Positions 11,408-23,400 of a stretch of DNA of 64,000 nt are shown piece by piece (position 1 is the first letter of the stretch; every line of letters starts with the position of its first letter). Below the pieces are notes generated by a model. The model searched no databases. It was not told where the DNA came from and saw nothing but the letters and a program-made list of their open reading frames with translations. Position numbers and translations under genes: made by a program. This stretch comes from Dugong dugon (lineage: Eukaryota > Chordata > Mammalia > Sirenia > Dugongidae), in contig CM057477.1 in assembly GCA_030035585.1 (NCBI GenBank), positions 59,005,447 to 59,069,446 on the forward strand, in the 5' to 3' direction.

Positions 11408-14400
11408 GTGAGTGCGGGAGCCTGAAGGCTCCGAAAGCCCTGGCTCCACAGGTGAGGGGAGTCGTGCGACGAGAGAAGAGGGAGCCCGATTCGTCCTTTT
11501 ACCCACCCCCCCCCCCCATTCTCACCATCAGGACCCTGAATCCGGGCGGCCCCGCGCTGGCAAGTTCAGTCCCCCTCCAGCCCAACGAGACTAGGCTGGG
11601 GCCCTCACTCCGACACGTAACGGGCGCACCCTGACTCAGTCTGCCCACCGCCTCCGGTTCGCACGCGCCCCCGGGGGAGTTAGCGTGGGGACACGTTCCC
11701 GAAGCGCGTGGAAAAGCGTTTGGCCGTGTTACCTGGGTGACCTTTGGGCGGCAACTTCACTAGGCTCAGCTTTCTTATCTGAGAATGGGTATGATAATAG
11801 AACGCACTTCACGGAGTGGTTGAGATGAAAAAATAATAGGCAGCTGCGGCGTGGCTGTTTCTTGGCCAACGCATAATGGAAGTTAGTTGTCCTGAGGAAT
11901 GGTGGCTGCCCTCTCGCTTCCCTTCACCTGAGCCCATCATCTCTGCCCCCAGCTCCGGCCTTGGACTCAGCGGCCGCCGCGGACCTGTCTGACGCTCTGT
12001 GCGAGTTTGACGCAGTGCTGGCTGACTTCGCGTCTCCCTTCCACGGGCGCCACTTCCACTACGAGGAGCACCTGGAGCGCATGAAGCGGCGCAGCAGCGC
12101 CAGCGTCAGCGACAGCAGCGGCTTCAGCGACTCCGAGAGTAAGTGCGGACCCTGTCCAGATGGTGCTCGGATTCCCACCCCACTAAGGAGCCCTCGGGGC
12201 TCCGGCCTCAGTTTCTTTATCTGAAGACGGAGGGGCGGGGCCCAGCGGAGTAGGCTCTAAGGCTCAGCGCAGTATCCACGAGTTGAATACCCAGGGTTGT
12301 AGGCCCAGCGCTGGCCGGGCCCTGAGGGTAGTCACGGGAAGGCTCTAGGAGGGTAAGTTGGTCTACCTGCCTCCTGCAGGTGTCAAGCCTGAGGGTTTAA
12401 GCAGCTTGTCCCCCTACAGCCAGACAGGACTCCTGGGGACCCAAGCCAGGCCATCCACAGTCTCCTTTTCTTTCCTCCTCTCCTCTCAGCTTTTCAGCAA
12501 TAACTTATCAGGGGTTGTGGAGTAAGTGCCACAGGAATTGGGGGGAGGAGGGGGAGGGAGCGACGCCAAGGGAGGGCACAATACCCAGACATTTGTGAAA
12601 CCAGAAAAGGTTTTGTAAACTGCTGTTCTTGGGATTTTTGAAATAGCTTCTTGCACTTTCTTCTGGCCCTGAGCTCTCAGACTTGCTGCCCCACTGCGTG
12701 CAGTTTGGAAAGGATTCCTCGTGCTGTCAATTCAAGTATTTTAGAGGGTGCCCTTCTCCCTTCACGCAGGCCCACCACCAGGACTACTGGCTTTAACCCC
12801 TACCCAGGCTGGAAGGGAGCCTGAGAGCAGATGGGTGGAGAGGGGAGTGGCCTGCTGGGGACCTTTCTCATAATTAAGACAAGCGCTGGGTCTCTGTCCT
12901 AAACAGCCCTGAAAGAAAAGAGACATAATTGTCCAGGAACTCAAATTTCCTGTAAGGATTATGGATATATACCTGTTAGCGTGTCAAACAGCAAAACTGG
13001 TGACTTTTCAATATCACGTGGTCGTTGCTTTTCAAGTCCTGGATTACTTATACTATTTTTTTAAAGAGCATGTTAAGCTCTTCTGGGTTATTCTTGAGAC
13101 TTTAATCCCTAGATGGGTTCCAAGTATGAATGTCCCTCCTGTGCTGCCCTTGCCTCTGGAAATATCCTTGAGTGGTGCAAATGGTCCAAGTGCTTGGTTG
13201 CTAATTGACAGGTTGGAAGTTCAGGTCCATCCAGAGGCACCTTGGAAGAAAGGCCTGGTGATCCACTTCCAAAAAATCAGCCATTGAAAACTCTATGGAG
13301 CACAGTTCTACTCTGACCTGTGTGGGGTCCCTATGAGTTGGAGTCTATCTGATGGCATCCGGTTAACTGGTTTCTTGCGATTCTCTCTTTTGAAATCTGG
13401 AGCTCTTTCTTGTTCCTAGACTTCTGAAAAGGGGTAAAGGGCACTTGCCACCCTACTCAGAGTCTGAGTCAGAAATTTGAGTATCTTTGGCAGCTCTGCC
13501 CAAGGATTAGACTGAATTGCAGCTTTTGAGGTGAAAGGGAATGGAATCATTGCTATTAATTTTCTGTTTTGAATTTTGGGGCTTGGTTGTTAACAACCAG
13601 ACCACTTACTAAATCCTTAACACTAATTTACTTTTTCAGTTTGCTTTCAAAGGGAAGTCTTACAGTTTTTAAAATTTGTCTCAATATCTGTGGCCAAAGT
13701 TAAAATGTTTCCTTCTACTGGGGCGTGGAACAAGTTATTCATAAAATACAAATTCTCTCCCACACAGGAAGGAAAGCTGGGGCAGTCTGTCCTGTGCTGC
13801 TCAGTTGCAAAGAACAAGCTTCTTTCTAAGCCACAGCCACCTTCAGCCAGAATGCAGCATGAGTTTGAGCGTTCATGGGTGATAGCAACTTCATTTGGGT
13901 GGGAGTTCAGATCTGAGATCCTTTTTTCAGTGTCCTCAAAGAGAAGACACTAGAAACACATTCTGAACAGTTTGAGGGGAGATGTTTGCAATAGTTTTTT
14001 GTAGTTCTTCCCAGGGTATGTGCGTGTATTTTGCTTCTGGTTTTGTTAACTGTTAACTTTAAACTACATCTTGGTTTGGTGGTTACAGAAGTAATAGGGA
14101 GAGGGCTGGTCAAGGTATAAAGAAGGCTCAGGTGACATGGAAAACCAAACCAGCTGCCATAGACTTGACTCCAACTCATGGCATCCCCATGTATGTCAGA
14201 GTGGAACTGTGCTCCATCGGGTTTTCAGAAGTTGATTACCAGGCCTTTCTTCTGAGGCGCCTCTGGGTGGACTCAAACCTCTACCCAGTTAGTTAGTAGC
14301 AGAGCATGTTAGTTGTTTGCACCACCCAGGGACTACGAGATGACATTACTCTTTGCTATAAATGTGTTGTTTGCCCCCCACAAGGCTAGTTAGAAATAGT

Positions 14401-17400
14401 CTTGGCAAGAGCTGTGTGTATCTAAATAGTAATTTCTTAAGTAAGCATAATGTGTACCTTAATTGCTGCCAAGAATTAAGCACAGACATGTGTTATACTC
14501 ATTTGTCTGTTTAATGCTATTCTGTGGAAGACAGGTAGATACCACTGAATTTAGCTTCCCAAAAGGAAGACACACCAGGATAACAATTCAGCAGCTCACT
14601 ATTACCAAGCCCCTACCATTATCACTATTATTATTATTAGCTCTTGCTATTGCTGATCTCTTTGTTATGCTTTGAATGTGTTATATGATCTCTACCATAA
14701 CCCAGGAGGTAGGCACTGTTAGCTCCATTTTTCTGATAAGGTAGTGCAACCTCACAGCTCCCCTCTCTAAGACCTTGCTCCATCACCAGAAGTTGATGGC
14801 TGGGACAGGAACCAGGTCCTCAGAAATAGACTGAAGTCCCATTAGACCCAGACCATGTGTCTGTTTACCAATGGTGGTTGTGTTTGGATGGTGTCTCCTC
14901 AAGGTGGAGGTGGCCATCTGGCAGGGTCAGTGAAGGCTGTTTCCTGGGGGCCAGCATGATGGGTTGTATCCCAGTGGCTAGTCTGGGCTAGGAGCCACTG
15001 AGAATAGAACCCGAACTTGTTCAAGCCGTGGGAGACTGAGGCTGGTTAGGAGCCCTGAGGATGCTCTGGAATTCCAAGTGGGTGACAAGTCTCACTCTAA
15101 TAGATGCCTGGCAAGGTATCCGGAGGAACTGAGCAGTCCCAGAAGGACAGCTGGGGCAGCCGTGGTGAAACAGAAGTGGGACTCTCTTATTCTATCCCGC
15201 TTTGAGTGGGATATTTTGAGGAAGAGAGCCCCCCTCCCCAATTCCTTGTGGCAAGAGGAAAACAGCCCCAAGGCTTTCTTTTTCTCAGTTAATTACTATA
15301 GTTTGCTTGCCTTGGATGTGTGGGGTTCTATATTTACAGGAGCTCTGGGCAAGGTTTACTGTCTGTGGTTTTTCTTCCCACTGGAGTAGCCCGTGTCAGT
15401 ACTAACCCTACATTACCTTTCTCCCCACCCCCTAAACTAAAATAGCACACCTACTTTTTAAACCAGCTGCTGTTTCTGCAGCTGAGTTTCTCAAGCTCTG
15501 CTGTTGCTCCACAAGCTAGATGAATGTATGTTTAATATGCTTACATTTCTTCTGATGGTATCTTAGATAACTTGGTCTCTGAGTTCCAGGTTTCTGTCTT
15601 GGGTACACTAATTTGACTTTAACAAAGACGTTTCTAATGAGGCTTTGAGATGCTTGTGAGGTGAGGCTTCAGAGCTGATTGAAGGAGATGTTGTAAGGCC
15701 CTAAAATATCCAGCCTTATCACCTGCCAAGGTTTCCCAAATCATCACGTTTATGAATCCTGTAAGCCCCTCTCAATAGCAGGACTCAATACCCGAGGAGG
15801 GCAATACGTTAGTATGCTATCGGCCAGTGACACCTTGTCATTTTATCAGACTCACTGGCTGTTATTTTGCAAGGAACAGAGTTCAGGGGAGTAAAAAGAA
15901 CAGGAAGTCAGGTTTGGGGAGCTTTTAATCTACCAGTACCTAGCATGACATCTTGTTTATTGTAAGTGCTTAATATAAGTCTGTGGAATGAAATTTTATC
16001 AGGTAAAGGGTGAAGAGGTGTAGCGCTTGGGGCACTTCTGAGGTCTATGTTGGTGGCTTGTTCTTGGGAGGTTCTGCTGATAAACTTCTCTTAAAGAATT
16101 TGCCTCTATCTGAGGTAGTGAAGAAAGCCAGGACCCAGAATCTTGCTTCTTTTTGTTCTCTGTGATGGCGCTTCATCTCCTGGGCGTTCAGTTCTCCATT
16201 TTGCTAGGAACTTTACAATAAAATAATTAAAATCATAGGTACCAGACACCAGCACCTGAGCTATTATTATCCTTTTGCCAAAGAAGAAACTGAGGCTCAG
16301 AGGTTAATGGTGTGCACAGGGTCACCGAGGTTTCACGTGGCCTCTTATGATACATATCCTCGCTACAGTGGCGGCTTCTGTTGGGCCCAGGTCGCTTTGG
16401 GGCTCTTCAGGTGGCTGTCTTTATCTTTGTCGTTAGCAAGAATGGCATGTGTAGAACATTGCCAAAGGGTGGAATTGAACTGTGGGCAGCTTTGGCTCAA
16501 GGACTGGGGATGTCCTCTTGGGGTTGGAAATTTTGGAGCCTGCAGTCGATTTGGCCCAGATTGTGTGCTGGACCCCATGGAAAAAAGGGGTCAAGGTGTG
16601 GCAGCAAGCCAGTGTGTGAATGTGTGTGTGTGTGTTTGGGGTCGGGGAGTGAACATATGCCATGTTAACCTTCGTCTGTGTGCATGTGTGTGTTTATATA
16701 TAGATGTTGTAACTAGTATTTTTTTCCTCTTCCTCCCTCTCATTGTGGGAGCAGCCTGAGTTCATTAGCAGAGGAGGCAACTTCTGATCATTTAATAGTT
16801 TGCAACTGAATTTACCATTTTATCTGTACATTTTCTGAGTTTGAGGCAAGTGCTTGGATCAGAAAGGTATTTAGCATACAGATCAGGCTCTAACAAGGAA
16901 AAGTAAGCCGTGTCAATGTCCTGGTACTATGGCTCATTCTCTACAGTGTGTCCCCAAACCACCTGAGTTCCCTTGAGCTTTTCCTGAAAGTGCAATAGCT
17001 TTTGGTCCACTTGACCCTGAGGAAAACCAATTGTGACTTTTTTTTTGGTTTGTCTCCCGAAGGATGAGTAGATGTGGACATAAAACCTCTGGGGAGTGCA
17101 GGCAGGATAGAGATGAACCAAAGTCATGGGAGGAACCTGTGGTGCAGGGTGGGGTGGGCTTGAAGTGAGGTGTGGTGTGATACTGGCTTTTAAGGACAGG
17201 CTGCTTCTGGCAGATAGAGACCTGAGGTGTGGTCACTGTGATCTGTGCCAAGTCTCTGGGCCTGGCACCCTGTGTACCAGGGATGGGGGTGATGCCCTTG
17301 GGTGTCCTTCAGAGCCAAGGATAATATTCCAAGGGTCTTGTATTCCTTCCTTCTGAGCACAGGGCCTGCCTCTCTAGCACCCCATGTGACTTTCCTGCCC

Positions 17401-20400
17401 CTAAGTCTGACATCATCTTATCCCAACATGTTTCCCAGGTTAGAGTAATCGCACTTGTGGCTAGTGCATAGTGACAGTCATGCTCCACTGTAGGTCTGCA
17501 GTGGACATGACCACTTCCTGTATGCTGGGAAAGGCTTTCCCCTGAGAAAATCCAGACTGCTCTAGAGGTGGGCTCAGCTGTTAAACCAAGCAGAAGGGTT
17601 TCCCAAATTGAGTGCCACAGAGTACAAGTGTCCTGAGAAATATTAGCAGGGTGCCACACCAAAAAAAAAAAAAAAAAAAAAAGTATCCCATGGTTAAGTA
17701 AACTTGGGACATAGGGCTAAACTGGCTTCTTTATTATCAGACCTCAGGGACATTAAAGTGAGAATACACAATGGGAATCTCCAAGAGGGAATATAGCGGG
17801 AAAACCATGACAAAGACTCCCTTGTGTAGGCAGGGAGGATTAGGTCATGGAATCCCACTTGGTACTTGCATTTGGGAGAGTTCAGAAGGCAAAGGGAAAT
17901 TTTTCATGAAAGGTGATCCCAAACCAACCCCAATCAGCCAAGCATTAGTTTAGCTGCTCTGTGGGCTCCTTCGTGTTGGCAGAGGAGGCTGTTCTGGCCA
18001 CAATGATCCTAGCATGCCCTGCTGGTTTTAGGGAACCAAAGGCCTTTGGTGTTTCTCAAATTTAGTTACTCACAGAGGTCTTTTCAAAGGATGAGTGTTT
18101 GGAGTTTTGGCTCAGAGTTTTGGATCTCAGTAGGTTTTCATCATCAAATGAAAAATGATTGTAGACTTGTGTCCTGTTAGGTGACCTGGGCTGGACCTCT
18201 GAAGGAAGAGAGGATTGTGAGGGTTGGCCAGCAAGGAAGGGTCTTCTGGGCATGTTTGGAAAGTGGAGGAGATGGGCCAGTAGGCAAGGAAGACAAGATG
18301 GCAGCTGAGGAGGCCACCTGGTCAGGAGAAGGTGGGGGGAAAGAACGCCAGGTGAGGTATCTGAGAACTTGTAGCAGCCTGGTAGGGCTGAAGCTGCATT
18401 CTCTTGGGACCAGAAACTTCTGCTTCTCAAGAAACCCTAGTATTTTTTAAACTGTGCCGATCTTTTGTAACTTAGTCAAGTTCATTTTGGGTTAAGAGGA
18501 CCAAAGAAGATTTTTTTTGCCTCCTCCTGAGCTGGAGGTAATTGAATTATAGTGAGAGAACCCCAAAAAGGAGTGGGGGCTGGATTAGGCCCACATTATT
18601 CAGCTGTCCTTTCTCACCTGAAGAGCCTTTCCGGCACTCATCTCTGCTGTAGCTTGGCTGGCATTGTGTTTTGTCTTCACCAGGAAGGCTGTTCCTCAGC
18701 ACCTCAGTAGCCACATCCTGCTTCTGCTGCCTGCTCTGCCTTTGAGCCCTCAGAGTCGGTGCGCTCAGGCAGCCGCTCTTTTCTGTGTCATAGATGCACA
18801 GCTGGTGGGTCCTTGACAGGACTTAGAGAAATAGAATCCCAGAACTTCAGAGCTGGGAGGGACTTGAAAGGTTATTTAAGCTGATGAAGCCACTGATAGA
18901 CTTGCTCAATGGCACCCAAGTACCCAGTAGCTGAGCTGGTTCTCTTAACTCTCAACCCTGTCCTGCTTCTGGAAACTTCCCTTGCTATTGCTCTGGTCTT
19001 CGGGGGTGTGAAAATGGGGGGAGCCACAAAACCACTTTAAGTGTCTATAATACACTGAACCCCCAGGATAAGAAATACTGTTCTTTGGCCCTCTGGCTCA
19101 TCCTGAGGCTATAGGCTTATGGTTCAGTGTGTTGGAAAAACCATGACAAAGATTCCCTTGAGCAGGCAGGGAGGATTAAGTCATGGGATCCAACTTCGTA
19201 TTTATATTTTGGGGAGTTCAGAGAGCAGAAAGGATACTTTTCGTGAAAGATGATTCCTTATGTCTAAGATTCCAAACCAATCCCAATCAGCCAAGCATTA
19301 GTTTACCTGCTCTGTGGGCTCCCATGTGTTGGCAGAGGAGGCTGGTCTGGTCACGATGATCCTAGCAGGCCCTGCTGGTTTTAGGGACCAGGGGCCTTTA
19401 GTGTGCCTGGTTGGAGATCCACACACTGACACACATGCACACGTACACACACACACACTCCCCTGCCTCAAATCATTTTGGGGCATAAATATAAAATCTG
19501 GCAATAAACCTGTTTCCTTTGCTATAGATTTACAATGTTTGCTTCTTTTGGAGATGAACTGTTGTTTATCAATAGACTGTAGACTGAAAACTGTTTCTAA
19601 TGAGTACGTTTTCTTTCCCGAAAGGTGCAGATTCACTCTATAGGAACAGCTTCAGCTTCAGTGATGAGAAACTGAATTCTCCCACAGACTCTGCCCCAGC
19701 CCTGCTCTCTCCCTCCATCGCTCCCCAGAAAGGTGAGTTCATTAGTGGAATGTAGGCCCTTTGGCTTTTTGATTCCCCTTGCCTTCTCAATCCCTTCTCT
19801 CTTCTCCCTTACCCCGAACCAATCTTTCCCAAATGTGTAAAACAAATAGATAAGACTAGTATATTAGTACCAGGAGTTCCTGGGTGATGCTAAATGCTTA
19901 ACCCACTCGGTTACTAACTGGAAAGTTGACAGTTCGAGTCCACCCAGAGGCTTCTCTGATGAAAGGCCTGACGATCTACTTCTGAAAAATCAGTCTTGAA
20001 AACCCTATGGAACACAGTTCTACCCTGACACACACAGGGTCGCCATGAGTTGGAATAGACTCGACAGCAACTGGAATATCTTAGTATAGTATAGTGTAAA
20101 GCGGAATCTGTTATTTCTCAGGATTTTGATCCATGTGACATTAAGTCAGCTAACTCAGGGCAGAAAACTCTACTTCACAGAGAGAAAGAAAACCGATTGA
20201 CTCTAGACTTGGTTCTGTCCCACGTGGTATAATCAAGACCGTGTATCATAGGATAGTGCTTCCTGTGTGTCTCTTCCCAGGCTGGTTGGTTCTAGAATTT
20301 AATACCCAGCAGTTAGACTTTGTAGAAGGGTAGGATTCCCTTTATTGCATTAACCGTTTAATCCATGTTTTCATATCACCAACTTAGCAATTAAATGGGG

Positions 20401-23400
20401 TCTTTCTTATTAGACAAGAAATGATTTAACATGATTCAAAATAGCCTGTCTCCACTGTGGTATTTATAGATGTAAAATGTTTTAAAGATGCATGAGAAGT
20501 TGCTTATTCTTTGGAACTAGTAGAGTGTCTCCAGCTAGAGAGCTGAATGTTCGATTACATTGGACAAGTGCCCTTTTGAAAACAAAAGGATTTTTTTTCT
20601 TAAGAAAAGTTACACTTGCTGAAGATAAGAGCAGAATGCAATAAAAATGGAGCATAGTTTAAAAAAAAAAAAGAAGACTCCATCAACTTTTCTTCCTCTG
20701 GCATTCAGGCAGAATGTCCCTCTTTCAAAAGAGACATTTTCACATTCTGTCCTCAGCACAGCAGCATTAGCAGCCACCGGGGACTCTGCCACTATCCAGT
20801 CCTCAGTCCATAATGGGTCTGTTGAATTCAGAGAGATAGGGCAGTCGAGAAAGCAGCTTAAAACGTGTCCAGATTTGCTACCTGATCCTCAAGAGGTAGA
20901 AATTAAAGAAGGAAAGAAAAGCCCTAGTGGCAAATTGACTTTAAAAGCTAAGAACAATGAGCCACTTGTAGCGAGCAGGGGTAAATTAATAAAAACAGCC
21001 AGTAGTGCATTTCAGAAGGAGCACTGGTGATGAAGTGGTTAAAGCACTCGGCTTGTAACCGAAAGGTTGGCGGCTCAAACCCACCAGCCACTCTGCAGGC
21101 GAAAGATGTGGCAGTCTGCTTCCGTAAAGATTACAGCCTTGGAAACCCTATGTGGGCAGTACTACTCTGTCCTATAGGGTTGCTGTGAGTCAGAACTGAC
21201 TTGACAGCAATGGGCGAATGCATTTCAAAGAACGCACAAATGATGGAGTGTACAGAAAAAGTATATATCTCAGTATATGAAGAGAATAAAATCAGAACAA
21301 GGATATGTTACCGTGTGCTGGCACCTGGATAGGATAAGGCTGTCCTGGGCGCAGAAGCCTCATGTTATACCCGGAGAGGGATTCGCCTTCCCTGGACCAT
21401 TTGCCAAGGAACAGTGGCTCTTCACCCAGTTCATACTGGAGGGATTGTGAGGGCGGTGGCGTTACCCTGGAGAGATTGCACAAGACAAGAATGCGTCAGA
21501 AAGGAAGTGTGACAACGATTACAGAATCTGGGTGTCCGTTCCGCACAGTGCCGTCCATGCTTACGGAATAACGAAAATCCTACACAGTCAAAAAAGCAAA
21601 CTCTTTATCTCCCCTCACTTTCCGTCCTTCCCAACTTTGAAGGCAGCGAGGGGAGATTCTTCTTGCAGTTGATGGGGGTGGAGTAGGATTGAACTAAAAA
21701 CCAAGAAAGAAACATTCAGGCTAGTCTTCAGGTTTCTGAGTTTACTGTAACTAAATATTGGCAGATTGGTGGATCAGTGGCAGAATTCTTGCCTCCCATG
21801 CCGGAAACCTGGGTTTGATTCCTGGCCAATGCACCTCATGCACAGCCGCCACCTATCTGTCAGTGGAGGCTTGTGTGTTGCTGTGATGTTGAACAGGTTT
21901 CAGAGGAGCTTCCAGACTAAGAAGACTAGGAAGAAAGGCCTGGCAGTCTATTGGAAAAAAATCAGCCAATGAAAACCCTACAACGATCCGACCCGCAATT
22001 GATCATGAGGGTGGCACAGGACCAGGCAGCATTTTGTTCTGTTGTGCTTGGGACTGTTATGAGTTGGGGGCTGACTTGACAGCAGCTAACAACAATATTG
22101 AATTTTGGAGCAGACCCTTAGGGTTGGTACAGGACACCCTCCGTAGAGTCTCCGAAGATAGAAGGATGCAAAACGGCTTTGCACAATCCTGAAAAATGCA
22201 GTATGTGTCTGCAGAGGGGCACTTCGGCCTCGGGAATCATTAGCTGTCTTTGATATGGGAAACTGAACTCCTTCTCCTGTTTTACAGCCAAACTAGGAGA
22301 CACAAAAGAATTAGAAGACTTTATTGCTGATCTTGACAGAACATTGGCAAGTGAGTACATGCCTGGTATTAAAAAATTAAACAGAAAACTAACTGACACC
22401 TCTGATAAAATGCTCTAATGTTTACAAGTTTGCCTGGGGCAGGAAGTTCCATCATAAGGCTTCTTTGGTTCAGAAACACTACCCTAGCAGCTCAAAGAAA
22501 TTCTGAAGATAAGTTTTCATTAAAGTAGCCCATGTGCCTTTCCAAACAGTGAGAACAGGCTCCCAGCAAACAATGGTGTTTTGTTTGAGAAATGGAGAGA
22601 AAAGTAGTAGTAAGAGCGAGACTGGGGCTTTACCATTATGATGGCCTGCAAGGCTTTTCAGAGAAGAAATCAGCTGATTGACCACAAACGTTACCCTAAC
22701 ACACCAGAGGATTCCATCCCACGGACTAGGGTAATTTTCCCGGGTTATATCAGGGGCTGTGTTCTAGAAAGAGCCCTGGTGACGCAGTGGTTAAGTGTTC
22801 AGCTGCCAACCAAAAGGTCGGCCGTTCAAATCTACCATCCGCTCTTTGGAAACCCTATGGGGCAGTTCTACTCTGTCCTGTAGGGTCACCATTAGTTGGA
22901 ACCGACTCAACGGCAATGGGGTTGGTTTTTTTGTGTGTGTGTTCTAGAAAGATGGGTCCCAAAATAAGGAGTTGACTAGGGGAAACCCTTTAACCAACGA
23001 CCTACACCAGTTACTAAATGACCTAGATTAAGTGCTCAATACCTTGTTTCCCATTTGGGAGTTACAGCAAAGTTGCCCCATGTTGTGTGATCAAAAACAT
23101 TACCTAGGAAACTGAAGACATCAGATCATAACCGCAGTAGGGGAATGTAGTCTAGTTTAGAAGAAGGAACCTTGAGAATCCATCTACAGATCCCATTTTG
23201 TAGGACAAGGACAAGATTACAAGAGCCAGAAGCACCAACTCCAACTTCCAGGATGGAAGTTTCCACAGCTGTACTAATTGTGTGTGTGCAGTGTGGGTGG
23301 GGGTGGGGTGGGGGTGGCAGTGACGGTGAGGGGGGAAAGGAGCCTTGTTCACTCACAGAGTGGGCCTGGAGAATTTTGTCCCAACCCTTAATTTTTCAGT

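Larger units (their letters stand above)
10880..12250. promoter_or_regulatory. RGCC: CpG island over RGCC promoter, exon 1, intron 1 and exon 2
   Basis: Dense CpG and high GC content contrast with AT-richer flanks. It is densest at about 11060-11420 and again at 11950-12140. This fits a regulated mammalian promoter. Limits are by eye. Confidence 0.75.

Noticed and set aside
11022-11411. 129-codon ORF across the RGCC promoter and exon 1
   Set aside because: Different frame from RGCC, begins upstream of the TATA-like box, and is explained by CpG-island composition.
16307-16759. 150-codon ORF in RGCC intron 2
   Set aside because: Overlaps a MIR and GT repeats; the translation includes repeat-encoded Val/Cys runs.
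21761-21832. Possible working tRNA-Gly gene
   Set aside because: Mismatches in the stems and a direct run into the SINE body show it is a SINE head.
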